Translations under genes and position numbers: made by a program | NCBI GenBank assembly: GCA_012511425.1 | Contig: JAAZGC010000082.1 | Location: 1-25,359 of the forward strand | Direction of reading: 5' to 3' | DNA from: Clostridiales bacterium | Lineage (GTDB): Bacteria > Bacillota > Clostridia > Oscillospirales > CAG-272 | Length of the DNA stretch: 25,359 nucleotides | The notes under the pieces: generated by a model | Told to the model about the DNA's origin: nothing | What the model saw: the letters and a program-made list of their open reading frames with translations, nothing else | Database searches by the model: none | Part shown: positions 1-6,842 of the stretch, in pieces | Numbering within the stretch: position 1 is the first letter of the stretch | How the letters are laid out: every line of letters begins with the position of its first letter

Positions 1-1223
1 AGGTTGACAATGTTCTGAGAGTTAAGCGTTCGGAAAACGGCGTTATTCAAAATCCCTTCTTCCTTTCACCCGATAATTACGTTTATGAAGCGGAAGCTTT
101 AATGTCAAAATACAAGATATCGGGAGTCCCGATCTGCGATAAAGACAAAAAGCTGGTCGGTATTATCACGAACCGCGATATGCGCTTCCTTACCGATTAC
201 AACATCCTCATAAGCGAAGTAATGACCAAGGATAACCTGGTAACTGCGCCGGAAGGCACCACCCTCGATGAAGCCCAGGAAATTCTCAGACAGCATAAGA
301 TCGAAAAGCTGCCTATTGTTGACAATGAGATGCATCTGAGAGGTCTCATTACAATTAAAGATATCGAAAAGACAACCCGTTATCCTAATTCCGCAAAAGA
401 CTCGCAAGGCAGACTCCTCTGCGGCGCAGCAATCGGAGTCACCAATAATATGCTTGACCGCGCAACAGCACTTCTGAGCGTGGGAGCTGATTTCCTCGTA
501 CTTGACTCGGCTCACGGAGATTCTGCAAATATCCTCAACGGTATAAGCAAGATTAAGGAAGCTTTCCCGAATACGCAGCTTATTGCCGGAAACATTGCAA
601 CCGCAGATGCCGCACGCAACCTTATTTCCGCAGGCGCGGATGCCATAAAAGTCGGTATCGGTCCCGGATCTATCTGCACGACGAGAGTAGTCGCCGGTAT
701 CGGCGTTCCGCAGGTCACCGCTATTTACGATGCGGCTTCGGTTGCGGCAAACTACGATATTCCGGTTATCGCCGACGGCGGTATCAAGTATTCCGGTGAC
801 CTTACAAAGGCTATCGCAGCAGGAGCCGATGTTATAATGATCGGTTCTCTGTTTGCCGGCTGCACCGAATCCCCCGGAGACACCGAAATATACCAGGGGC
901 GCAGCTTCAAAGTATACAGAGGAATGGGTTCTCTCGGAGCAATGGATAAGGGTTCCAAGGACAGATATTTCCAGGAAAACGCTTATAAACTTGTACCCGA
1001 AGGCGTTGAAGGGCGCGTACCTTACAAAGGGCCGCTTTCCGACACAGTGTTCCAGCTTATCGGCGGTCTTCGCGCAGGAATGGGATATTGCGGCTGCGAG
1101 ACTATCACAGACCTGCAGAGCAACGGACAATTCATCAAAATTACCGGCAGCGGCCTTCGTGAATCTCACCCGCATGATATCAGCATAACAAAAGAAGCAC
1201 CGAATTACAGTGCGATGATCTGA
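1..1223 (+). CDS. guaB: IMP dehydrogenase, 5'-truncated by the window edge
   Basis: Oxidises IMP to XMP with NAD+, the committed step of GMP synthesis in the cytoplasm. The frame is open from base 3, so the ATG at 102 is internal: the upstream codons read VKRSENGVIQNPFFLSP, which is IMPDH sequence. About 406 residues are visible and roughly 80-90 N-terminal ones are missing against the usual length near 485. Two CBS repeats come first (about 102-375), with ISGVPI and KLPIVD cores. The catalytic loop GPGSICTTR has its Cys codon at 675-677, followed by the IADGGI phosphate-binding strand and the flap residues KDRYFQ. All key residues are intact. A hairpin follows the stop codon. Confidence 0.97.
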   Translation, partial: VDNVLRVKRSENGVIQNPFFLSPDNYVYEAEALMSKYKISGVPICDKDKKLVGIITNRDMRFLTDYNILISEVMTKDNLVTAPEGTTLDEAQEILRQHKIEKLPIVDNEMHLRGLITIKDIEKTTRYPNSAKDSQGRLLCGAAIGVTNNMLDRATALLSVGADFLVLDSAHGDSANILNGISKIKEAFPNTQLIAGNIATADAARNLISAGADAIKVGIGPGSICTTRVVAGIGVPQVTAIYDAASVAANYDIPVIADGGIKYSGDLTKAIAAGADVIMIGSLFAGCTESPGDTEIYQGRSFKVYRGMGSLGAMDKGSKDRYFQENAYKLVPEGVEGRVPYKGPLSDTVFQLIGGLRAGMGYCGCETITDLQSNGQFIKITGSGLRESHPHDISITKEAPNYSAMI

Positions 1224-1250
1224 TTGAATTAATCTTTGAATAATAAATAA

Positions 1251-1300
1251 TATCTCCCGAGACTGTATTTTCAAAGCTCTCGGGAGATAATTATTTCTCG
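1251..1300 (+). terminator. Probable intrinsic terminator of guaB
   Basis: Perfect 11-bp inverted repeat, TATCTCCCGAG (1251-1261) against CTCGGGAGATA (1279-1289), with a 17-nt loop. The following tract, taattattt, is only moderately T-rich, so termination may be incomplete. Confidence 0.65.
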
Positions 1301-1376
1301 GGGGCAGAATAATCCCTGCATATAGTTATAACCGTGTCTTTTAACAAATAATTCAAAACTTTTTCGCCGCATGCTA

Positions 1377-1405
1377 TTGCAAACCAAGGCAATCTGTGAT
1401 ATAAT
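1377..1405 (+). promoter_or_regulatory. Promoter of the tRNA-Glu gene
   Basis: TTGCAA (1377-1382), a 17-nt spacer and TATAAT (1400-1405), with an extended -10 TGA just before it. Predicted start near 1412, eleven bases ahead of the tRNA. No other promoter is evident before the phosphofructokinase gene at 1616. Confidence 0.8.
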
Positions 1406-1422
1406 AAATAAGCTGAAAATAT

Positions 1423-1497
1423 GGCCTGTTGGTCAAGAGGCTAAGACGCCGCCCTCTCACGGCGGAAACAGCGGTTCGATTCCGCTACGGGTCACCA
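1423..1497 (+). tRNA. tRNA-Glu, anticodon CUC
   Basis: A 75-nt cloverleaf with encoded CCA. The acceptor GGCCTGT pairs with ACGGGTC using G-U pairs. The D-loop contains GGTCAAGAGG. The anticodon stem is CCGCC/GGCGG with loop CTCTCAC, so the anticodon is CTC at 1456-1458. The T-arm has GGTTCGATTCC. It reads GAG; the UUC isoacceptor is not in this window. Confidence 0.96.
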
Positions 1498-1526
1498 ATC
1501 AGCGGCACCGTATCCGGAGCCGTCAT

Positions 1527-1568
1527 ATCGCGCAATTCGGCGTCAGAACGCCGGTGCGTGATTTTTTA
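1527..1568 (+). terminator. Intrinsic terminator after tRNA-Glu
   Basis: A two-part stem: ATCGCGCA (1527-1534) with TGCGTGAT (1555-1562), one G-U pair, enclosing CGGCGT-CAGA-ACGCCG (1538-1553), then a run of T to 1567. Strong Rho-independent signature. It lies between the tRNA promoter and the downstream phosphofructokinase gene. Confidence 0.85.
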
Positions 1569-1615
1569 TTTATCCGAGTATTTTTTTGCTTTATTTTACC
1601 GGGGAGGATGTTGTC

Positions 1616-2842
1616 ATGACTGACAAGGTATCTTTATTTGGAAATGCAATCGTAGGGCAGTCCGGCGGGCCGACGGCGGCAATCAATGCGTCCCTTGCCG
1701 GAGTTATCCGCGCCGCTCAGTCAGCTGCGGAGATAAAACACATCTATGGCATGAAGAACGGTGTCGAAGGGCTGATAAACGGTATCGAACCGATCGATAT
1801 CTGCCTAACCGAAACAGAACTCAAACTGCTTTCATCTACTCCAGCATCCGCTCTCGGCTCCTGCCGTCATAAACTTCCCGATACTTTTGAATCGGATGAA
1901 TACAAGAAACTTGAAGAAATATTCGACCGTTATAACATCAAATATTTTTTCTATATCGGCGGAAATGATTCGATGGACACCGTTAACAAGCTTTCTGAAT
2001 ACTGCGAAATCAAAGGCAGGGAAATGATGGTTATCGGCGTCCCGAAGACGATTGACAACGATCTGACCGCTACCGACCATACCCCCGGGTACGGTTCGGC
2101 AGCAAAATACATCGCCGTTACGGTTCAGGAAGTATTAAGAGACTGTGCTGTTTACACTAAGCCGGCTGTTACAATCATTGAGATAATGGGGCGACACGCC
2201 GGATGGCTGGCAGCTTCAGCAGCATTGCCGGGATCGATTGCGGGCATAGCCCCCGATTATATTTATCTTCCGGAAAAACCTTTTGACAAAGACATTTTTT
2301 TAGACGACATAAGATCTGCTCTAAAATATCATCCGAATGTTGTTGTCGCTGTTTCGGAAGGAATACATGACGCAGAAGGCAATTATATCGGCGCCGCATT
2401 GCATAAGGGAAAAGACGTTTTTGGAAATGTCAGCCTCAGCGGCGCAGGAAAGGCGCTTGAACTTCTTGTCAAGGATGAAATCGGCTGCAAAGTCCGTTCG
2501 ATAGAGATTAATCTGCTTCAGCGCTGTGCATCTCATGCCGCATCGTTAACCGACATAAGTGAATCGGAAAGAGTCGGCGAAGCGGCGGTTAAGGCGGCAT
2601 TAAACGGCGAGACGGCCAAAATGATGTGCTTTATTCGCAGTAATGAAACCGAATACAGCGTGGATATTGTTTCACGTGACATTACAACTATCGCAAATCA
2701 GACGAAAACCGTTCCTGACAGCTATATAAGTGCCGGCAACAACAATATTACTGAAGAAGGTATAAAATATATGCTCCCGCTGATTCAGGGAGAATTGCCG
2801 ATTCTCTGGGAAAACGGAATTCCGAAACACTTTACATTTTAA
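1616..2842 (+). CDS. pfp: Pyrophosphate-dependent phosphofructokinase
   Basis: Phosphorylates fructose 6-phosphate to the 1,6-bisphosphate, probably with PPi, reversibly, in glycolysis. The 408-residue protein starts at ATG 1616, eight bases after GGGGAGG (1601-1607); an in-frame TTG at 1586 has no ribosome site. N-terminal GQSGGPTAAIN (about 14-24) is the nucleotide-loop equivalent. Donor preference is set by two positions: ATP enzymes read GGDGS and PGTIDND, but here they are GGNDS (115-119) and PKTIDND (143-149). The Asp and Lys are the PPi-type residues. D147 is the likely catalytic base and MGRHAGW (191-197) the substrate motif. PPi use is inferred from these residues. No dedicated promoter lies between the tRNA terminator and the gene. 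Confidence 0.9.
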   Translation: MTDKVSLFGNAIVGQSGGPTAAINASLAGVIRAAQSAAEIKHIYGMKNGVEGLINGIEPIDICLTETELKLLSSTPASALGSCRHKLPDTFESDEYKKLEEIFDRYNIKYFFYIGGNDSMDTVNKLSEYCEIKGREMMVIGVPKTIDNDLTATDHTPGYGSAAKYIAVTVQEVLRDCAVYTKPAVTIIEIMGRHAGWLAASAALPGSIAGIAPDYIYLPEKPFDKDIFLDDIRSALKYHPNVVVAVSEGIHDAEGNYIGAALHKGKDVFGNVSLSGAGKALELLVKDEIGCKVRSIEINLLQRCASHAASLTDISESERVGEAAVKAALNGETAKMMCFIRSNETEYSVDIVSRDITTIANQTKTVPDSYISAGNNNITEEGIKYMLPLIQGELPILWENGIPKHFTF

Positions 2843-2866
2843 TCAGGCGATGATAAAGGAGAAAAA

Positions 2867-3469
2867 GTGAATAAAAACAGCAATGTAAAAGAAATCGTGC
2901 TTAAAAATCGCAGCTACCGTGAATTCGACAGCTCTGTACCGATAACACATGAAGTGATCGAAGAATATATCGATTCGGTCAGGTTTACTCCGTCAACGGT
3001 TAACCTCCAGCCTCTTAAGTTTTATATAGCGACCAAGCCGGATGAGACAAGCCTGATTCGCCAAAACGTTAAATTTGCCGGTCTTCTCACCGGTTACAAC
3101 GGGCCTGATAAAGAACATAACCCCACCGGATACGTTATAATATTTGCCGACAAAAATATCGCTGCGAAACCCGAAGGTTTTGATAAAGATGTGGGTATTG
3201 CTGCGCAGACTATTCTCCTGGAAGCGGCAGAAGACGGTTTCGGAGGATGCATGATCGGAAGCTTTAACGGAAATGAGATCACCCGTTATTTCAAATTCCC
3301 GGAAAATCTTTCGATGAGACTGATAATTGCACTCGGCAAGCCCTTGACAAAAATCGTCCTTGAAGAGATGCCCGCAGGCGGTTCGACTGCATATTATCGT
3401 GATGAAAATTCTGTTCACCATGTACCAAAAAGACCCTTGTCTGAAATCCTGATAAACAGAAATTTTTAA
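2867..3469 (+). CDS. Nitroreductase-family flavoprotein
   Basis: An FMN-dependent, NAD(P)H-using oxidoreductase of the nitroreductase superfamily; the physiological substrate cannot be told from sequence. The start is GTG 2867 with AAAGGAG at 2855-2861. The 200-residue length fits the compact single-domain form. The N-terminal NRSYREF (14-20) and TPSTVNLQPLKF (41-52) segments form the FMN phosphate and ring contacts, and the C-terminal ALGKP segment is also typical. It lies only 24 bases after the phosphofructokinase stop codon, so the two are probably cotranscribed. No iron-sulfur ferredoxin extension is present. Confidence 0.88.
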   Translation: MNKNSNVKEIVLKNRSYREFDSSVPITHEVIEEYIDSVRFTPSTVNLQPLKFYIATKPDETSLIRQNVKFAGLLTGYNGPDKEHNPTGYVIIFADKNIAAKPEGFDKDVGIAAQTILLEAAEDGFGGCMIGSFNGNEITRYFKFPENLSMRLIIALGKPLTKIVLEEMPAGGSTAYYRDENSVHHVPKRPLSEILINRNF

Positions 3470-3478
3470 ATCAATATG

Positions 3479-3498
3479 CAATTCAGATATCTGAATTG
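3479..3498. repeat. Perfect 20-bp palindrome after the nitroreductase gene
   Basis: CAATTCAGAT (3479-3488) followed directly by its reverse complement ATCTGAATTG (3489-3498). There is no T-run, so it is a poor intrinsic terminator. It could be a protein-binding site or a weak 3' mRNA stabiliser. Confidence 0.6.
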
Positions 3499-3605
3499 TT
3501 CTGTCAATTTGTTGTGTTTATTTTCTGCCGAGACGATGAATTTGTGCGTAATTAACATTTATTCGCAATTTCACATTTGCGATGAACAAATATAACATTT
3601 TCAAC

Positions 3606-3634
3606 TTGACATACGGCTTAAATTATTATATAAT
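3606..3634 (+). promoter_or_regulatory. Consensus promoter of serC-serA
   Basis: TTGACA (3606-3611), exactly 17 nt, TATAAT (3629-3634). Expected start near 3641, giving a leader of about 74 nt. An inverted repeat, TCGCAA (3563-3568) against TTGCGA (3577-3582), lies about 25 bases upstream and might be an operator. The rest of the 3470-3714 gap holds the palindrome at 3479 and the leader hairpin at 3643. Confidence 0.88.
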
Positions 3635-3642
3635 AATAACAG

Positions 3643-3694
3643 CCGCAGTCGGTAATGGGTAATAATCCGGCGCCGCCTGCGGATATTCTTTTTT
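3643..3694 (+). promoter_or_regulatory. Attenuator-like terminator hairpin in the serC leader
   Basis: CCGCAG (3643-3648) pairs with CTGCGG (3677-3682), and inside it TCGG (3649-3652) with CCGG (3667-3670). Six T residues follow at 3689-3694. The hairpin begins a few bases after the predicted transcription start and ends just before GGAGGT (3702-3707), so it must be read through for serC expression. No T-box specifier domain or known riboswitch core was recognised. Confidence 0.6.
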
Positions 3695-3714
3695 ATAAAC
3701 CGGAGGTTTTTTAA

Positions 3715-4803
3715 ATGAACAGAGTTTTCAACTTTTCAGCAGGACCGTCGATGCTTCCATTACCTGTGCTGGAAAAAGCTCAGGCTGATCTTATAGACTA
3801 CCAGGGAACCGGTATGTCTGTTATGGAGATGAGCCATCGATCTCCGGCTTTCGAAACTATTATCGCCGATGCTCAAAAACTTATCAGACAGCTGATGAGT
3901 ATTCCGGATAATTACAAGGTGTTTTTTCTTCAGGGCGGCGCATCAACCCAGTTTTCCGCCGTTCCGCTCAACCTGATGAATATAAATAATAAAGCCGATT
4001 ATGTTGTAACCGGACAGTTCTCTAAAAAGGCTTATAAAGAAGCGCAGAAATACGGAGATATAAAACTGGTCGCATCTTCTGAGGACAGAAACAACACTTA
4101 TATTCCAAAGCTTATTTCCGCCGATTTCCGCAGTGATGCCGATTATGTTCATATCTGCTTTAACAACACGATATTCGGCACAAAGTGGAATTACATTCCG
4201 GATACCGGTTCGGTTCCGCTTGTCGCCGATATGTCTTCCTGCATTCTCAGCGAACCGGTTGATGTAAGCAAATTCGGCGTAATATACGCAGGTGCTCAGA
4301 AAAACGTTGCCCCCGCCGGCGTGACCATCGTTATTGTAAGAGACGATCTTATCGGAAATTCAAGAAAAGACATTCCCGTCATGCTTGATTATAAAATCAT
4401 GGCGGACAATGATTCCATGTATAACACACCGCCGTGCTGGTCGATCTATATGGCAAAGCTGGTTTTCGAGTGGCTTATAGAAGAAGGCGGTCTTGAAGCA
4501 AGAAAGCAGTTCAACGAAAAGAAAGCTGCTTTACTCTATGATTATCTTGATAATCAGAATTACTATATCGCTCCCGCAGAAAAAGACTACCGTTCGATCA
4601 TGAACGTAACATTTGTCACCGGCAATCCCGACCTTGATGCAAAATTCGCAAAAGAAGCCGGAGCTCAGGGACTTAAGAACATCAAGGGTCACCGTTCCGT
4701 CGGCGGTATGCGTGCATCTATCTACAACGCCATGCCTTATGAAGGTCTGGAAAAGCTTGTAGCTTTCATGGATAAGTTCGCAAAAGAAAACCCGAAGGGC
4801 TGA
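3715..4803 (+). CDS. serC: Phosphoserine aminotransferase
   Basis: Converts 3-phosphohydroxypyruvate plus glutamate to O-phosphoserine, the second step of serine synthesis; the enzyme can also act in PLP synthesis. The 362 residues match family length, and ATG 3715 follows GGAGGT by seven bases. FNFSAGPSMLP (5-15) is the family opening. HR at 41-42 and GGAS at 74-77 bind substrate and cofactor phosphate. K196 in AGAQKNVAPAG is the PLP Schiff-base lysine. All these sites are intact. It is the first gene of an operon with serA, 15 bases downstream. Confidence 0.97.
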   Translation: MNRVFNFSAGPSMLPLPVLEKAQADLIDYQGTGMSVMEMSHRSPAFETIIADAQKLIRQLMSIPDNYKVFFLQGGASTQFSAVPLNLMNINNKADYVVTGQFSKKAYKEAQKYGDIKLVASSEDRNNTYIPKLISADFRSDADYVHICFNNTIFGTKWNYIPDTGSVPLVADMSSCILSEPVDVSKFGVIYAGAQKNVAPAGVTIVIVRDDLIGNSRKDIPVMLDYKIMADNDSMYNTPPCWSIYMAKLVFEWLIEEGGLEARKQFNEKKAALLYDYLDNQNYYIAPAEKDYRSIMNVTFVTGNPDLDAKFAKEAGAQGLKNIKGHRSVGGMRASIYNAMPYEGLEKLVAFMDKFAKENPKG

Positions 4804-4818
4804 ATAAAGGATAATCTT

Positions 4819-5979
4819 ATGAATAAAATAAAACTTCTCAATAAAATTGCCGCCGTCGGCACCGATAATTTCGATAAATCCAAATATACCGTGGGTGAGA
4901 ATGTCGATGCTCCCGATGCTATCATGGTTCGTTCGGCAGATATGCTCTCAATGGAGATGAATCCAGAGCTCAAGGCTATCGCCAGAGCAGGTGCCGGTGT
5001 GAATAATATCCCGGTTGATAAATGTGCAGAGCAGGGAATTGTTGTCTTTAACACTCCCGGCGCAAATGCCAACGGTGTCAAGGAACTTGCAATAGCTGCC
5101 ATGCTACTTGCCGCACGTGATATCATCGGCGGAATCGAATGGGTAAAGGAAAACAGCAGCGACGAAAACATTGAAAAAACCGTCGAGAAAGCAAAGTCTA
5201 AATTTGCCGGAACCGAACTTAAAGGAAAAACCTTAGGCGTTATCGGTCTCGGCGCAATAGGCGGATTGGTTGCCAATGCCGCGGTACATCTCGGCATGAA
5301 TGTCATAGGTTTTGACCCGTATCTTTCGGTTGATGCTGCATGGCTGCTTTCCCGTTCTATCATCAAAGCTTCAAGCTATGATGATATATACGAAAAGAGC
5401 GACTATATCACATTACATATTCCTGCAACCGATGAAACCAAGGGTATGTTCAATTCCTCTGTCTTTGCAAAGATGAATGACGGCGTCCGGATCATCAACT
5501 TTTCAAGAGCCGGACTTGTAAACAGCGGAGACATAAAAGAAGCATTATCATCCGGAAAAATCGCCGCATATGTAACCGACTTCCCGACTCCTGATATTGC
5601 AGGAGTTCCCGGAATCATCTGCATCCCCCACCTCGGTGCTTCGACAGAAGAATCAGAAGACAACTGCGCCGTTATGGCAGCACTTCAGCTTATTGAATTC
5701 CTCGAAAACGGAAACATCAAAAATTCGGTCAATTATCCCGATGTATCTATGCCCCACAGCGGTGATAAGCGTATCTGCGTAATGCACAGGAATATTCCGA
5801 ACCTTATCTCACATCTCTCGGCTGCATTGGGCGCCGATAACATCAATATCGAGAATATGTTCAGCCGGTCTAAAAAAGACTTTGCTTATTCGATATTTGA
5901 AATTAACGGCGAGCTGCCGGAAGAGGTTATCGAAAAGCTCAGAAGCGTTACAGGCGTAATCAGAGTTAATATTTATTGA
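4819..5979 (+). CDS. serA: D-3-phosphoglycerate dehydrogenase
   Basis: Oxidises 3-phosphoglycerate with NAD+ in the first step of serine synthesis. The 386 residues are the short form: substrate and nucleotide domains plus a C-terminal ACT domain (about 318-386), without the longer intervening domain. GLGAIG (143-148) is the NAD-binding turn. R230 in NFSRAG and H271 in IPHLGAST are catalytic. The usual glutamate between them is not obvious, since the segment reads VTDFPTPDI. The ACT domain suggests feedback by serine, an inference from the family. The start is ATG 4819 after AAAGGA. A strong hairpin follows the stop. Confidence 0.96.
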   Translation: MNKIKLLNKIAAVGTDNFDKSKYTVGENVDAPDAIMVRSADMLSMEMNPELKAIARAGAGVNNIPVDKCAEQGIVVFNTPGANANGVKELAIAAMLLAARDIIGGIEWVKENSSDENIEKTVEKAKSKFAGTELKGKTLGVIGLGAIGGLVANAAVHLGMNVIGFDPYLSVDAAWLLSRSIIKASSYDDIYEKSDYITLHIPATDETKGMFNSSVFAKMNDGVRIINFSRAGLVNSGDIKEALSSGKIAAYVTDFPTPDIAGVPGIICIPHLGASTEESEDNCAVMAALQLIEFLENGNIKNSVNYPDVSMPHSGDKRICVMHRNIPNLISHLSAALGADNINIENMFSRSKKDFAYSIFEINGELPEEVIEKLRSVTGVIRVNIY

Positions 5980-5986
5980 GCCCGAC

Positions 5987-6014
5987 AAAAGGCGGCACTG
6001 ATCTGCCGCCTTTT
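5987..6014 (+). terminator. Intrinsic terminator after serA
   Basis: Perfect stem AAAAGGCGGCA (5987-5997) with TGCCGCCTTTT (6004-6014) and a 6-nt loop; the T-run forms the distal part of the stem. It ends six bases before the next start codon, so it fills the place where that gene's ribosome site would be. Confidence 0.8.
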
Positions 6015-6019
6015 CAATT

Positions 6020-6688
6020 ATGAAAATGAAAAAAATAAAACTTAAAGCAGCGATTTTTGATCTTGACGGCACCTTGCTCGATTCGATGATGGTCTGGAGA
6101 AGTCTTACCGAGACCTACCTTGAGGGAAAGGGAATAGAGCCGGAAAAAGGCCTTTCATTTAAGCTTTTAGGCAAATCGAGCGAATATCAGAGCAATTATG
6201 TATTTGAAAAATACGGCATAAAAACTACTCCCGAACAGGTTTATCAGGAAACCATTCCTTATATTAAAAAGTATTATGCCGAAACAACCAAACCAAAACC
6301 GGGAATATTAGAATTTCTTGATTTATTGAAAAGCAAAAATATCCCTTGTGCAATAGCGACCGCAACACCACTTCAATTAATGGAAAGCGCACTCGATAAA
6401 TTCGGATTTAAAGAATATTTCAGGGTAATTATTACCACATACGATGTCGGTGTCGGAAAACATAAGCCGGATATTTACGAAACTGCCGTCAGTCGATTAA
6501 ATGCCGACAAAGAAACAACGGTTATTTTCGAAGATGCTTTTTATGCAGTTAAAACTTTAAAGGAGCATAATTTTAATTGCTGCGTAATTGCCGATAAGAT
6601 TACGGAACCCGATCCCGAACCGATAAAAGCAATCAGTGATATGTATATAGAAAACTGGTTTGAGGCTCCGGAACTTTTTGAATTCTGA
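6020..6688 (+). CDS. HAD-superfamily phosphatase, beta-phosphoglucomutase-like subfamily
   Basis: Hydrolyses a phosphate ester, or is a mutase, through an aspartyl-phosphate intermediate; the substrate is not shown by sequence. Motif I is FDLDGT (13-18) with D14 and D16. A helical cap follows (about 20-95). Motif II is ATATP (113-117), motif III is K149 in GKHKPD, and motif IV is E171-D172. The 222 residues are typical. It follows serC-serA directly and no serB is seen, so phosphoserine phosphatase is a reasonable but unproven role. The start ATG 6020 has no Shine-Dalgarno because the serA terminator lies directly upstream; ATG 6026 is also possible. Confidence 0.9.
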   Translation: MKMKKIKLKAAIFDLDGTLLDSMMVWRSLTETYLEGKGIEPEKGLSFKLLGKSSEYQSNYVFEKYGIKTTPEQVYQETIPYIKKYYAETTKPKPGILEFLDLLKSKNIPCAIATATPLQLMESALDKFGFKEYFRVIITTYDVGVGKHKPDIYETAVSRLNADKETTVIFEDAFYAVKTLKEHNFNCCVIADKITEPDPEPIKAISDMYIENWFEAPELFEF

Positions 6689-6701
6689 ATAAAAAAATTA
6701 G

Positions 6702-6732
6702 CGGCGTCTGAATGATGCCGTTTTTTATTTTA
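6702..6732 (+). terminator. Intrinsic terminator of the HAD phosphatase gene
   Basis: CGGCGTC (6702-6708), loop TGAAT, GATGCCG (6714-6720), one G-U pair, then TTTTTTATTTT. An A-rich tract on the 5' side can extend the stem. Confidence 0.85.
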
Positions 6733-6764
6733 GGAAATGACAAAGCATATTATCAATATATGTA

Positions 6765-6793
6765 TTGATTTTTTCACCATATTTGTGTATAAT
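6765..6793 (+). promoter_or_regulatory. Promoter of the zinc-ribbon membrane protein gene
   Basis: TTGATT (6765-6770), 17 nt, TATAAT (6788-6793). Predicted start near 6800; the ribosome site AAAGGAG is at 6827-6833. Confidence 0.75.
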
Positions 6794-6842
6794 GTTATAA
6801 GTAGTTTTAGTCATTTGAAATCCTTGAAAGGAGTTTAGATAA

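Noticed and set aside
105..1274. 389-codon open frame on the minus strand across guaB
   Set aside because: It lies antisense to a clear IMP dehydrogenase frame, has no ribosome site and gives a cysteine-rich, low-sense translation. It is a by-product of codon use in guaB.
2993..3481. 162-codon minus-strand frame over the nitroreductase gene
   Set aside because: It is antisense to a recognised gene, with no ribosome site or family motifs.
3635..3714. T-box leader for serC
   Set aside because: The leader is only about 74 nt and lacks the T-box core and a specifier loop.
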